Shown here: positions 36,300 to 50,859 of the stretch, piece after piece
How positions within the stretch are numbered: position 1 is the first letter of the stretch
How the letters are laid out: each line of letters begins with the position of its first letter
Assembly (NCBI GenBank): GCA_036345935.2
Contig: JADWOT020000739.1
Coordinates: 62,001-126,000 of the forward strand
Source: Taenia hydatigena
Taxonomy: Eukaryota; Platyhelminthes; Cestoda; Cyclophyllidea; Taeniidae
Length of the DNA stretch: 64,000 nucleotides
Direction: 5' to 3'
Notes under the pieces: model-generated
Seen by the model: the letters and a program-made list of their open reading frames with translations, nothing else
The model's database searches: none
What the model was told of the DNA's origin: nothing
Made by a program: the position numbers and the translations under genes

Positions 36300-36860
36300 C
36301 ATATCAGGCTATTATGTGTGCAGTATGCGCAGTACGCCATCGCCATGACCTTTATCTCATTCAAACAAAGAGATCATCAATGTGAAAGGCTTTCATGCTT
36401 TAGCCTTTTAGTGAGCCCACCAACTGCACTGCAAATTATGCACGTCTGGATGGCCACCAAGGCAAGCGTGGGCATGCGACCGGAAATTGCACCGAAATGG
36501 TTCAGTGTGGATGATTGTGTCAAGGTAAATGTGGCTCTACGATTGGCAGGATTATATTGCAGACGAAAGAGAACCAGCACTCACTTGCTGTGATAATGCA
36601 GTGGATGGGTGTTTTGGCAAGTGAAATGGAAGAAAGGGTGAGCAACGAAGGCATGTAAATGCTGGCGACCGTGTCACGTGGCAGCCTCTGGACTGCGTGC
36701 CACAATGGAGGTTGTGCTACGTTGATGCGGGTTAACACAGATGTGGGTGACACTAGCTCAAAGCTCGCAGCCGCTGGTGCCCTGCTAGTGCGCTCATTTT
36801 TGAGTCTTAACGAGTGTAGGGCCATGCATTGTAGCAGGTGCATATAAACGGAACCTACTT
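36300..36860 (-). repeat. Repeat B, 3'-half copy
   Basis: Inverted relative to 20,340-21,040. It aligns from cgccatcgccatg through tttcatgcttta, atttgcagtgc-like segments and cgaaggcatgtaaatgctgg, to ctcgcagccgctgg in the sub-repeat region. A 99-base comparison with the 20.8-kb copy gave 18 differences (about 82% identity), spread 5/7/6 over the three codon positions of the longest frame. That pattern argues against protein coding. Confidence 0.7.
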
Positions 36861-36864
36861 AAGA

Positions 36865-39800
36865 AACGTGAAGAAAGGAAATCAAATGGATCCTCAATCC
36901 TTTTTACATTAACCAAAGGGGCTTGGTGGTTTCAAGCTAAAGTAGTAGTAAGAAGAGGATGATTACCAATGGAAGGTGATGAACAATTGCGGAAACAAAA
37001 TTATCTATTTATTACCATTTACATCACTTGTACAAGGGGATGACAAATAGGTAAAGATGCCAGAAACCTGTCGTATACCAGGGACGTGTCGGGATCTGTA
37101 CTCTGTGTGTTTCTCCACTAATTAGTCGACTCGCTTTAAAATATGGTTCCCACTACACCGCTATGCCTTTCCACTGAGAGAGGTCTGCGAAATAATGCAT
37201 CCGCGTTGATGTGCGAGTCTTTTTTCCTGTACTGCACGGTGAAGTCACATTGTTGCAGTTCATCGTACCAGCGTACAACCGAACTTACAACCCTACAACC
37301 AAAAGCTACTCATAAAGTTCATTTCGGTCAAGAAACCTGCTCAGTTTTGAGGAGACTTATGCGGAATTTATCGCACAACCTAATGATCAGTGAACGCGTT
37401 TCTGTTGCTGAGGCCAATTCAGCTTTCTAGGAAGTCGACGCGTCCACAGCTGATACGATTGTAAATTGCCAAAGAATAGATGTACCAAATAACAAACACA
37501 TGTTTAAAAGTAGCGCATCAACCGTTTGAGAAACTGGACCGTGCAAAGTTATGCTAATACGATTAATGAAGCGGCCACCACAGAGGATGAGCAAAAGCAA
37601 TCCTTTGGTTGGTTGGTGATAAAAACGACAAATAACTGGGAATGGAGGATTTAGAGTCCAGCAGCAACTACCAGCATGACAATAAAGATTGCGCTTCCGC
37701 ACACCATGATCATGATCAGAATCAATCCAACTGAAAATCGCACTTTTTAGTCTTGTTATTCTAATGCTGCAGCAAAGTTAGAAGGGCAACGAAAAAATCC
37801 ATAACCACCATCTATTTTAATTCCTCCATTCAAGTGTCACCAAGTAATTGAGTGGGTAGAAATCAAATCATTGTAGTAAGAGGAGGAATTGGAGCATAAT
37901 CACTAATACAAGAGGCTTTTTCGAGTTCTGCAATAGACTAAGCATACTGTTAATGGCGAAACTCCGAAAAGGCGAAATAATTATAGAGACCGGCAAAAGA
38001 AATGTTGATACTTCAGAGCGAGAGTTAGTAAGAGAAAAGGACTTTGTGTCTTGCTAAGTAAGTATGCGAATATGTTCTTATGGCGTCCTTGTTTTTGGCA
38101 AAGGCAGCCATGGGCGCAAAGTTGACCTGAAACTAATGCTAGAGTGGCTGCTAGACGCAGGAATAGCCTTTAAAGCAAAACATGCCATTAATTATGATCT
38201 GCTGAACCTTCCCGTTATGATGCTTCCTTCCATTGGGCCAATAATTTCTTTCACAACTCCATCACTATCAAAATAGATGCTCACATAGTCTTAAATAGCA
38301 CTTTATAAGCAGCTACAGGGACAGAAGTCCGTAACAATTTTATAGGTTAATCAAGCAATAAAGAGGAGCAATCAGTTTTTTCGGGAAAGAAAATGGGTGG
38401 AGTTAAGTAATGTGAAAACAGCAACTCATACGGCTTCGAATATTTTAGCTCACGTTTTGAAGAGATCAAGGCGATTTATTGAAAACTTAGACCCGCAATG
38501 GGTGGCGTTGCCTATTTCTGAACCACAATTTTTTCATCACACAAATTAAGCGTGCCCTTAGAGTGCGGGCCTAAAGACAGCAGACTGAAAACATTTTTAA
38601 TCATTTCAGTTGCAAGATCATTTTAAATGCACTTATGAGCTTTGACTAAAATCGCGATTCGCTTTAGTATCGAAACGCAGGCTCGTAATATATTTACTGA
38701 GTAGCAGCAGTTTCTACAACAAGAATATACTGCCAAAAAGACAACTCGCTCCCCTTGTATTTAAACTGATGGTCTTGATCCCTGACGTTGTCTAAACTGT
38801 TAAACTTTGAGAATCATTAGTCGATTCACGCAGCTCTTGCGCAACCATTTTATTGCGATTTTTACCAAGTTGTCACCGTTTGTAGTGAAGTGCAACTTAA
38901 AGGACATGCGTATATAATTGAGCTGATAGAAAGGTCTTAGCCAACATAAAACACCTCCATACCATTAAACACCATGAGACTTACTACCTTAACTATGTTC
39001 TCATATACTCCTACCACCGCTTTTTACTGTTTTATGTCGTACCCATACTCTAACCATCACAAGTCCCTTCTCCCAATGCAATTATGAATTTTAGGAAGGT
39101 CTTTCGTCTGCGGCTCAACTGTCTTTTGATTGCGTCGACTTACTCACTGGTGCTTCGAATTTCCGCTCAGACAGATTATAACGATTAAGTAATCAGCAAT
39201 GGGTGAGTCGAATCAAGGCGATGCAATTTAATAATGCCGCAACAGCAGGGCCACATAATTGAGATATGATGGAGGAATGCGGCCACTTATGTTTAGTCCG
39301 ATGAGCTTCTAAACACTAAAAACTGTGTCAAAGCTCCCTTAATTACTAAGAGTTTCGTTGATTAGAAAGAGCGCTGATGTATAATTTAATCGGCTGTAGC
39401 CTCAGATGTAAAATAGATATATTGTCTGAAATGGAGGTTCCAGATAAACAGTGTTCGAAAGCGCATTTGTGGTTATACATATCCGCAAACCGTAGTTTCT
39501 CTCACGTGGCAAAGCATCAGCTACACAAACCAAGGGGAAAGCGTTCGCTTGTTGCAGCAACATCAACAATTTAAGCGTATAACGGTGGCAGAACTCAGAG
39601 CTCCAATCCAAAGAAATCAGGTAGGAGGCCATGACTTGTCAACACGTCGTGTGCTATGGTAAGCTGCGCTGTGCTGTGCTGCGGTTTCAAATATATCCAA
39701 GTCGGAATAAGGTGGGAAGCTTCCGTTCTTATAAACAACCCATCTTACCAAGAAGCAAAAGTAAATTCTGCATTGGCGAGTTGAATGTCTTTCGGTCAAC

Positions 39801-40370
39801 CAGACATTGATTGGTGACGGCCTAATAAGTTTCGCTTAGCACTTAGGGGAAGGACTGTTTAAACAGGAGTAAAGGACAGCAGAAAAGAATGAGCGGTTTT
39901 AAGCTAACAAGGTACGGCTAATAAGTACTTCCAGGCTCGCACAATACTGATGGTAGAAACACGAGCAATCAGAACTTGAGTGAAACCCTTCCCGCAGGTT
40001 ACGTCTCAATGAGGTACAAACTATATTCATCATTTGCAGATTTTTCTACGAAAAAGTCAGGTATCCTAGCCCTACAAACATGACCAACAAGTGAAGCAAG
40101 CCTTCCAACCTTGTTGCACACCAACTAACCTACTGAAATGAGAAGGCTAGCAGGCATGACCGCACCGAAAATGATAGCCCGCAAGGCAAACCAACCCTCA
40201 TCATGCCAATCAGCATCGGGCTAAGAGCTAGACTTCGCAACTCTTACGATGCCTAGACGTTCCTGATAACTGCATTTGAGGCATTTAGTTGAAATCATTG
40301 TTACCAAAAATGGTAATGGTAATGCGATGCGAACTCTAAAGTATTCGTTGTATTCAAATAAGAGAATTAA
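36865..40370. other. Gene-free stretch
   Basis: Only chance-length frames; no repeats of the families recognised here and no RNA gene. Confidence 0.45.
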
Positions 40371-40374
40371 AATT

Positions 40375-40575
40375 CACGGCAAGATTCGTTCTTCGTGACC
40401 CTCGTGCCGTGTGTTATAAAGTGTTAAGATAGCAAATGTTTGCTTGATTGTAAGCCATCCCCACCAAAGTCTTACGATAATATGTGCGTAAACAAAATTT
40501 AGAGATGCATGCTCACCACTTGATCAGGGTGTTTATGTAGCTACAATCGCTTGAGCGGCTTGAAAATCTTGGGCT
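40375..40575 (-). repeat. Dispersed repeat E, copy 3
   Basis: Minus-strand copy. Reading that strand gives caagccgctcaagcgattgt, then agctacataaacaccctgat, caagtggtgagcatgcatct and, further on, gcacgagggtcacgaagaac. These correspond to both cores of copies 1 and 2 in the same order and spacing. Confidence 0.65.
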
Positions 40576-40579
40576 AAGA

Positions 40580-43500
40580 TTAAGAAGAGTCTTTCTTCTT
40601 ACCATTTCAGAGGGATATTTTGCCATTTCAACGAACGCGAAGTTTTGCAGTGCTCTTATTTACATTCTTTGCGATTACTAGCGATGGCCTTTTCATTATA
40701 TCCGCCATGCATTGGGTTCATCGGATGCACAAATGTAGACCTTAGCTGTGGTCAGGTTGTTCAAAGGTGTCAACCTCGTTACCACGTTGCCGGTCGCTGT
40801 TGGAGTCAGCGCTCCACACTCACTTCTCTGTCTCGACTTTTAAAGATTGTCTCTTCGAACCCACTAATTATTTAACGTTGACCACAATGCACTTGTTTTT
40901 AAAAGACTACTCGACATACTTAAACTGATGCTGTCTCTGCACTACCACAAATAGGACAAAGTAATGGGCAACAGGGAAGGGGGCAGTTCGTTCCAATTCT
41001 ATATATTTCGCACGCACCAATAGTGTTTTCTTTAAGAAATGCAAAAAAGACACTCTTTTCTGAAATGTATTGTAGTAAAACTAAGAAGCTTCAAGCTTAA
41101 CGAAAGAGATTTGTGCTTGTAGGCATAAGGTAACCAATTTTCACATTAGGCTTACACGAACAAACAAATGCAAAATGTTTCCAGAATGCCTTCATTCTGC
41201 AGTATGATTCGAAGTATGAAGTTGATTTGCGCAGGACCAAGCAGAGTTATAACTCATTTATGCGGAAAACCATACAGTGCTCATCGTTGATGTTCAAATC
41301 ATAAACCGGATCAATACAGCCTCACGAGGTTCTTGGCTGACTAAGAGTATTTGCGGCGACTTTTAGCCATATAAGAGGTACCACTTAAACTAATCACAAT
41401 CCTCATAACAGCATACAAATTGAACTGGTAAGGTGTTAAAAACAGGGGCTCATCCTCACAGTTGCACGGTAACAAAACGAACGTGATATGGGAGGTTAAC
41501 TTTGAAGCTAACTACCCCGCTACAGTGCAAGATGAACTGTGGGCATCTATAAAAGTAAATACGCGTCAAAATGTAATTTCAGACTATTCGCATGAAGGCC
41601 TAGCCACCACGCAAATGCAATTTTTTTCATAAAGTCTGTGACACCACGCGAATACTTTCGGTGCATAGAAGAGTTATGCATGAGTGAATAACCACTAATG
41701 TGCGTGGAGAAGTCAAAACTGCGGTAGAATACTATAAGGTCTCTTATTATCGGCTCTGAGGTCATAATATCTCTAGAAATTGTTTTGTAGGGTAGGAGGG
41801 ATCACTTGTCTTATTATTATACAAGCTGACAGGTTACCATCTCCAGTTCATGCAACCACACATCTGCAGCACACACAGCCCAGCACTGGTATGCCGGTGG
41901 CCCAAAATATTCCCAAACTCCCCTACACTGCCTTATTGCCATCACCAGTGGCCGTTAGCGCGTTCACACATAATCCGCTACAACTCCTCATAGGCATCAA
42001 GGGCTTAGAAGACATGGTTCGGGAATTTATGGCATAGACCATTAGATGACGGTGACAGTCTTGCGCTCTTCGTACTCAGTGCGCGTAACGGATTCGCGTA
42101 AAAGGGTCTACAGGAAGACCTTGAGCACACTTCGGATATCCCCAAAAATTAGCCCATCTATTATGAACACGCATCAGTAACATGGAAAAGGGCAGACAAC
42201 ATTTGAAGTTTGCTTTTGGCATGAAATTATAGACAGACGATTACGCGAGATGGATAGTAAATCTGACAGATTACTTTCGCTAATTGTAAAAGCCACATTA
42301 GCTGGAGCTTGAATAATCTGAGCTTATACCCAAAAAAGCAATAAATCCGAAATGACATTGACCTCGATCGGCTACTCTATTTATTTTTAGGCACTTCTGA
42401 TAGATCACACGATCTCGATAATGTCATCGCTTTCCTCACGGTACAAATTGCTTGGCCAACGTCAATTCTGGAGGTGGTGAGAAATGCAGAATTGTTAGAC
42501 GCCATTATTTTTGTAAAGTTTTATTTAATTAAAATTGGACCTTAAACAGCCACTTGCTTTAGTTTGCGCTTTTAAGATAAGCATTTAGATACCACTGGGA
42601 GAGTACGACTTAGCTAGTTCTGCAGAATTTAACAAGCTCGTGCTGGTCAAATCTAGGCATAGGGGATGATCAGCATGTAGTAAATGTCAGTATGCAGATA
42701 GGCATCGCATTGCCGCGACAAATGTGCTTGGTGGTCACTGCGAAGCAGTTAAAAGGCCGCATTACTATTAGTGCGCATACTCTTATTTCCCTTTGCTTCA
42801 GCTGCTTTAATCAGAAGGGTGTACCGAAAATTAGACTTTTATGGGCTGGTTAGCCATGAGCACATTATTCTAATTCGCCTTCAATTTTCTGTTCAGTAAT
42901 TGATTGCTTATTATTCACCAAAGATTGGACTGCATTCTTATTGACTCTGGAGAAATACTAAGGCTAAAACTCACGTCAATGGAATTTTTTGTTTGGTCAT
43001 GAAATAAGTCTCCCTAAAATTAACATTACGGTATTGGACATTAGAAATCCACCACTTTTGGTGCCACGACTCGATGCTATCTAAACATATATGTGATCCA
43101 AACCACACGCGTGAGAAATTGGCAAGAATGCAAAAATTTTTACCATTGTAGCTGGTTTTGTTGCATGCTGATGGGATTCATGTTGTACCTTCAATTCGAT
43201 AACGCAACATCTAAATTTTATAGTAAAGCCTGGTTATTGCCGATCATCAAATCGCCACAAAGTACAATGACAATCTACGTATGACCTCCATTATTTGATT
43301 CTTTGGGAATAAGATGGGATCATGGGGAACTGGTGAGGCTGATTCGCTTTGCCATGAAGTCCGTCACTGCATCACTGTGAAACAGAATACCAAAGTTTCT
43401 GTATTTCCTTCACTCCACAGGGTCGCGATGTTTAAAAAATAAATCCCTTTTATCAAATGACGTCTGCTATCCACTATAATATTTGAAGACGAGGCCTAGC

Positions 43501-46500
43501 TTAGCAGTGTCTCATGATTTGATGCACTTTCTTAGTACGTACTAACTGTGTGCAGGTACCACATCAGTGCGACAACAATGGATGATGCATTAATGCTATA
43601 AATGACATAAAAGTCTAACCTTACGCTTGCGGACATAATGTGGCATTGCTAGTAGCAAATTGGTACTAACAAACAGTGCGCTGATATATACCATCTTCGT
43701 ATTGCTGTTCCTGGAATTCCATACCAAATTGCCGGGTGCCAAATTATTTCCAAATTTGTTAGGCATCATTTCTGCCTAGTTGTCTACATTCTCACCACCA
43801 AATTTAGCCCTCTCATCAGCCTTTACACCCTCTCCGTCAGCATCACTGGTAAGTAATTTATATCCCGCTACTTACGTTCTGCTAGCACCATGTGTTGAAA
43901 TTGGTTGGATTGTCGTAGAGGTAGAATGTCTGCTTGTCCATACCATAGTCCAAGGGTCACAGCATCGCAAATGCAGAGAGAAGATTAGAATCTGTGCTTA
44001 GCAGTTGCGGCGAGACTTAAGAACTGCTGGTATCAAGCATTAACCAATAGCAAATTGCTGAACAAAAAAGTAGGCAATTCAGTAATGCTGAATGAATCTT
44101 AAAAGCTTGCTAGAATCAGTAATATGTTCCTCAACTAAATGAAATTAGAACACAAAACTAATCAAAATTAGTCCAAAAATGATCGTTTTAATAGGAGAAC
44201 ATAAAGTCTTCATGCTCCTGGCTAAACCCAACTACAAGACCTTATACAAAGGTGATAAAATGTCATATCTGCAATTTTACCTGCTAGATATATGCCTTGG
44301 AGGTTTTTTGTCTACTCCATGACACGGACTAAGAAATCACTTCATTTTGCAAGAAGGAAATCCGTTACGAGACCTTGTGTGTGGGTAAAAATGCATGGGT
44401 TCGCGTGAATTAGAAACATGAATACCTTCGGAAGTGGGACGCAGAAGAGTAACATGCCTGCTGCAATTGTTTACTCGGCTTTTCTAATATTTCGAATTAA
44501 GACGAAAAGCAAGGAACCACGGGTTTTTGCAAAGAAATGCATGCCTAGGTTCCTTCTTTTCCTCTTCTTGGCGGAGATTTCGATAGTATTGAATGCTGTG
44601 ACCGAGAATGTGGTCAAAGCCGCCATTTTATGGATGGCCCTAATTCTAGTCGGTGCTAAACTGAGAGTGGCGCGGCGCGAAAGTACAGTCTTATCCCAAA
44701 CATCATCAGTATTAGTGTCCTTCTCAATTGCGCATGTATTCCTTAACTCTGGACACTGAACTCTATCCCGACAAATCCTATCAAATGGTTTTCCTTTGAC
44801 AATCATCTGCGTGCGAATTCACCACATAAAGTTCTCCTAGTTAAAAATGTGACGTGATGGAAGGCAACCTGGAAAATAAGTTAAGCTACTTCTTTAAGGT
44901 AGAATCGATCATTTGCAGACACCAAAAGGGGAACCGTCGTACAAAATATTGACAAGCCTACCTATAGCGTAGGGTTAAAATGGGCCAAAACATTTGCCCA
45001 GTCAGGCGCTACTGTCTCCTTTCAGCCACTTCCATCTAGTTTTTTGAACTAGAGATAAAGTAGCACTGCCAAAGGGCAGTTCAAATATGTAACCAACGTA
45101 GATTTCTGCTCAATCACAAGATTATGCAGCAGACTATGCTAGTTAGATATGCGTATCGTTGCTTTATTTGAGAATCAGGCCATGTGTTGCAGGAAGATGT
45201 GTCGATATTGCACATAGTACCCCGCATTTTAGTGCCTTATCAAACGAAATCCCGCACTTGTGCCTACCTTAAGTTAAAGATCATAGACTAGGCGAATCGT
45301 TTTGTTGGCTTCGGATTATGGGTTCGCCGACTGTGCAAATCCTTATTTAGTAAAACATGCGCCACGTGTTTGTAACCCATCAAGAATACCAAAATTTTCT
45401 GCAATGGGCCAATTTAGAATTTCATCAGTAAGAGTTCTTTGTTGTCACAGAAGTATAAATTTCATGTGTAATTAGTGATAACCATTTAGCGTTTTAGAGT
45501 TCACTTCATTCTCGGATGAGATATCACCTGTTTCGTCACTGAATGCTTATCGCCAAGAATTTGTAATCAAGTAAACAAACTTTGCAAGGGTATTCGCGTA
45601 CAAATAGCAACTGTGGTCTAAATTTCTACGAAATAGGGAAAGCGCATTAATAAAGTAGGAAAATGCATATAACCTCTAAAGGAGTGTAACAATGTGACTT
45701 CAGAAAAATGCAGAAAACATATCTCGAAAGCAGGATACAAATGTCTATCTTATGTATCACACGTCCGCGTGAGGCATTGTTACAAGACTCAAAGTTAATC
45801 CGCCAAAATAAGTAAAATGCTTCACTAAGAAATAAAAAAGGAAAGTTTCTTTGTTTGGGACTAAAGTGTCATGTAACTTACTGATAACTTTTGCGTCCGG
45901 TGGGCATCGCTAATGCAGGCGACTAGCCTTCAAAGTAATAATATATGACACAATCAATATAGTAACGGCGGCGAGAGCAGAAAATCAGTGCAAGAGATGA
46001 CTGGAGGCAGTATATGGCAGTAGCAGAGCATGGCTGATGGTATTCTTCGCCGCGTGCGTGAAGCAGTACTCTCGTAAATCAGCAAAGTGTGCACTCTACG
46101 AAAAGTAGGCAGATCAGGTCCGACCGGTGCTTAAGGGGCCTACTATGATAGCTGCGGCATATGGCTGCACTCTGTTGTCTATTTAGTAACATAATCGGCA
46201 AAAATTGAACTTTAAATCTTAAGTATTAAGTCGACTTCTTGCGGCGGTTCTCGTGTCGTGAGGGAAACTGAGGTGACTCACAGCGATGCACAAGGAAGAC
46301 GTAAGGAGTCCAGCACATAAAAAGGGACCTCAACACTCAACACTACCCGAATATGACTGCAGCTTAGGATGTTTTCCTTCCTCTTTCACTGCGCTACCGT
46401 TTTGTAATCAAGTTCATTACTGTCTGACCCACAGCCTTCTAACACCTCCTCTCCTCTGCCCTTCTAACCCACAAGTTAATTCAGTGTCATTGGATTAACC

Positions 46501-49500
46501 AAACAATCAACCGGTGCAAAGAACAGACGACCGACAAAGACTTCTTTTATTACAATTCTTTCCGCACCCGCATTTTCCAATCCTCCATCGCATCATTCAG
46601 GCAAGCTGGCACTTCAACAACAATTTTAACCAGTGCACACAAGTGTATAGCACGCGCAAGTTCACAACTGCGATTGGTATAAAATTATTGCCATTTGTGG
46701 TGTTGTGTCACAGTAGAGGTGAAAAATTGACTCTTTTCAAAGTTTCTTTCAAGCTCTAAATGACCAAATAGATTTCTGCTGCCCCTTTCTCTTGATTTTG
46801 AATACCGAATCTAACAAATAACGATCGCGGTTTACATAAGAAAGCCTTGCGATACAAAAATTAAAATCGTGCGATTCACAGGCCAACATACTGCTCAGAA
46901 GCATAAGGGAAAAGACACAATTTAATCAACTTTAGGGTTTTAGGAAAGGATGCTCAGTGTCAAAGCCAACCTTGTTTGCCGAGCTTATAAAAGTAGTAAA
47001 ATTGGTAGTAATCTTATTGGAGACGCCACCGTTCCGGGCACAGAAATCGCTACTTGAGGATGATTTAAAAATTTACAGCCCTTATTTAAGTCCAACCTGG
47101 AACAAATGGTGACGGTATTAAGCGTTGGGCACGACCTTTCTCTTCTTAATTTCATGGGCGCTGTGGCATATTTATTGCGGAGTCTAAGAGTTATACGCGA
47201 GTCAGGCAGAGGCTGTGTGCCAGACGACAAAATAGTTTTCCCTTTTAAGTGTAAATCACTACACATCCTCTTGTTGGAGGTCAAAGGCTTTAGTGTTTAG
47301 TGTGCAGATATTTGAAGAGGAGGGGTCTGTTGCACTCGAACACGAGGAGAGTTTCATAGCGAATTCGTTCTTGCTAGCGAATACTTCTGCCTGTGATTAA
47401 TGCTGCGTTTGTTTGGATCTTAATCACCTTAACAGTCCCCACTTATGTGGACCTCACCTTGAAGCAAAGAAGAGGCCGATGTACGCATGTCAATCGCTGG
47501 AATCGATCTCACTCTTATTGAACTGTTAAGAGATTACAGCCGTTGTTTAGGGACTCTTTTTGCCATTTGGATAACTGGGCACACAGATAAAGGCGAGTGA
47601 AATCTATACGCATAAAAACCAAAAAATCGTAAACAATGAGGAATTTGCCCAGGTTAATGGTCTTATGAAGCGTTCTGACCATCATAATCATTTGCTAGTA
47701 TGCTTGGAAGAAAAGGCTACTAAATTGAAAAAAAAAACACTTACTGCTATTTTACGACTGGCCGCATTTATTTTAATTTTCCTATGATGGTGCCTGCATC
47801 ACTATGCTTCGCCTTTGGAAATTTATTTAAATTACTTCGTCTTAGGTATTAGAACATCATGTGTAAGTCTATCTACTCAAGCTCGATGGTATGATGCGTT
47901 TCTTTATTGTTTTCCTTCAAGCGTAGAAAGTTCTTGCAATCTATGCTTCGAAAACTTTAACAATATCACCTTTCCTTTGAAATTAGCACTAGTTTTGCGT
48001 GATCAAGCAGAATATTTTGCTATTTGATGTCTGGCTGAAGCCTCTTTGCTTTGTTTTGCTTCGCGCCGCCTTCTTATGTCTGTGGTCGTATGATCTTTTT
48101 CCAACCATCACAAATCTACCGCTAGCCTTCCAAACTCTAAGTTCGCTCGACCACCTATTGGGAATAAGACCGTTTAAAACAGTCAAACTGCTCTACTCGA
48201 AGGAAGCATAGCAACATTAGCCGCGAAAATGACATGCCAAGTGGTGTGTAGGTAGGCACATTAAGCACAATAATAACGAGAAAGGTGAGAATGAGGAGGT
48301 GGTTGCAATGATAATATAGAGCTTCTGCATCGCGCATCTACTGCCATGGCGTCAACCAGATTAAAGACTTTCGATACGATAGCCGCCCTGCTCACGTCCT
48401 GGGTCACAGCATCCAAATCCTCGAACCATATGCGAAGGAGAGAAGAGTATGCATGCAAGTGTTGTCGGAGCGACTAGCGCTTCCTTCCCCATTTTACATA
48501 TTGTATTTGAGTAGGAAACCACGCGACCAAACCATTTAACCTATTTTGTTGCGGTGACAGCATTGGGGTAATGAGTTAAAGATAGCCTTTCCTTTTGCAA
48601 ATAAAGTACAATATCTTCTATGGATGCTAATCAAATACCCTCTTTTCGCCTTCAATAGATGTTAATCGAATTTCCTAGATAGAGAGACTCAATCAAGATT
48701 AAAGATCAAACCTACGCTTTAGTAGGCGCTCGTAAAATCGTAATGATTTTAGCTAAAAACACTCGTGGTTTGCTAAAGAGTTTTATTTGTGCCCTGATTC
48801 TACAGGTTCTTTAAAGGCCTGGGTAAGAAACCCATATATTTCAACCTTGCATAAGAGTTCGGGCCAAATTTACATTATATGTCACTTTTGGGTCTCAGGG
48901 TAATGCAAGCAACGTCAAGGCGAGTCGGGATTTTAAATAGGTTATTTAACATCACCTCAATCAATTGAAGATTGGCGTATGACATTCAACAAATAGCAAT
49001 AACGCAGCCAATGTTATACATAGAGCTTGGCATATTTTACGTTTTGTGTCAATATTTGGCTACTTTTAGCCTTGCATTCGTCACCCTAGGTTCGGTTTTG
49101 TCTCTCTGAGCAATGTACCATCTGAATTAGTTAATCATTTAAGAAAAAAATTAAGCATTACCACACTGTTTTGAATGGCCCAGGCGCGTCAAATCATTTG
49201 TCTTGCATTTCGCCATTCGCTAAGAATTGATAGCATTACATCTTAACTGACTTCGCAAATGCTTACACTTGACATTCTCCTCCTTAGTATTCGCAATAGG
49301 ATCGCATTTAACCGCAAAGGTAAACCAACTGATGTTGGGCCTAAACGAATTTTATATGCAATACAATGCACATTGCCAACAAGGCTGTAGTAGAAAGGCA
49401 GAAAATGCTAATGACGTTGATGGGGAGGGTGAAAGGGGTGGTCGGTAGGCTAGAGCAATAGTGTAAATATGAGCATCCATGCCAAAGTGGCGGCTAACAA

Positions 49501-50485
49501 ATTTGGCAATGGTTTGAGCTCCTCATGCCCAACAGCACGAAGATGGCGTAGACCTGGGATTTGCGATCGACAATGCTGCGCTAGATTTATAAGTACGAGA
49601 CTACGTTCTCATAATATCATAATGCTAGCATATCTGACCGCTAGTGATGCAAGTGTTTAACGTTTGCATTTAGTAAACGCATAATATTGGGTCGCATCAA
49701 ATGATGTGTTGCCTGTTTGTGCGCTAGACGTTGAGTTTAAATGTCATCTAATAAGTGCCATTTTAATAAGTGAAAACTTGAATTTTTTTGCTGGGCAATT
49801 GCATTAAATCTACAGTCACGTCCTAACTGCATTCCAAGTACCAGCAGGTGCAGACAAATAACGCAAACAAAACTTTAAAAAGGGAGGAATTCATTCCTGT
49901 GGCGTGTGGTAGTAATAATGTGGATTGTTTCTCGCCCACAACAAACACAAATAAAAGTGCTCTCAAACTCCTCGACTCGAGCAAATTTATTGTCACTTTG
50001 AAACTTTATTGTCTGCTCTGAATTTCGACGGTAACGGCGGTTCGTGTGTGCTTAATAGCCGAAACAATGCAGATTGTGGCTTATGCACTTTTCTCTGCTT
50101 TTTCAATAGCTGGCTAAGCTGCGACTTTGAGTTTCTCTCAATTAAGGAGTAAAAATCGACTAAGCCCGACGATAAGATGCACGGATATGGAAGTGGAAAA
50201 TCAAAGGAATAGGTGGAGAGACAGATAAGCTGGTGATTAAAAGAAAGGAAAAAATGTATAGAGTGTAAAATTACAGTGGTCTTTTCAGAAGCGCATTGAA
50301 AGCGGAACCACATGCACCATTTTCGATATGAAGTGCATGAAGCGGCATTTAAAAGGCACGTTTGTAATCATATAGGCGAGAGGCGGGAGGACAAAAATCA
50401 AAGCATATTCTGGAGCAGTGGGTAGATTCCTACGAAGTAGACAGTGCCACCTCATATCTTTCGTTAATACGCTGCTTATTGATGT
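40580..50485. other. Gene-free stretch
   Basis: Nearly 10 kb without a supportable gene. Weak points noted: a Pro/Thr/His-rich 85-codon frame at 41,780-42,037 preceded by an acceptor-like site near 41,832; overlapping opposite-strand frames of 113 and 111 codons at 44,418-44,806; and a minus-strand frame ending at 49,993 whose last 50 codons follow an acceptor-like site and are followed at once by AATAAA. None has a recognisable domain and all are of lengths expected by chance. Confidence 0.4.
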
Positions 50486-50489
50486 TTCG

Positions 50490-50854
50490 ACTAATGTATT
50501 GATGTCAAAGAATACCTGACCATCTCATGCCAGGAGTGGTAGCAGGATGGCAAAGGAAAAGGAGGGAACCCAACATTGTTGGCAGCGTCGGCGGAACTTT
50601 CCCCTATTAGGGGTGGTATGAGTTTGGAAGACAAAATCAAACCGCCAAGTTTATACCTCATAAGTATTCCGTTGACCCTTTGTCCACTTCCAAAAGATTC
50701 GTTCTCGGCAACAAAGACACCAAGGCCTCCCATGACTCCGATATCGCTCGATGATGTTCAGCTTGCCGTCATTCATCAGGAGTGGTCCCTTATCACAGAT
50801 CATTTTCAGTGTGAACAGAAAAGTGGTAAGGGTGGTGAGGAGTACGCTAAATAA
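50490..50854 (+). pseudogene. Coding-like stretch, unassigned
   Basis: One plus-strand frame reads through most of this segment with a single stop (TAG near 50,538). It ends close to a donor-like site (gtggtaagggtgg, about 50,823). The composition, with a Pro-rich part (TPRPPMTPISLDD) and a helical part (QLAVIHQEWSLITDHF), looks more like protein than the other frames here. I cannot name a family and see no convincing partner exons. It may be an exon remnant or chance. Confidence 0.2.
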
Positions 50855-50859
50855 TATTA

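Noticed and set aside
40840..40880. B-box-like sequence tgggttcgaag on the minus strand
   Set aside because: No A box or paired stems nearby; a single box is too short to support a tRNA or SINE.
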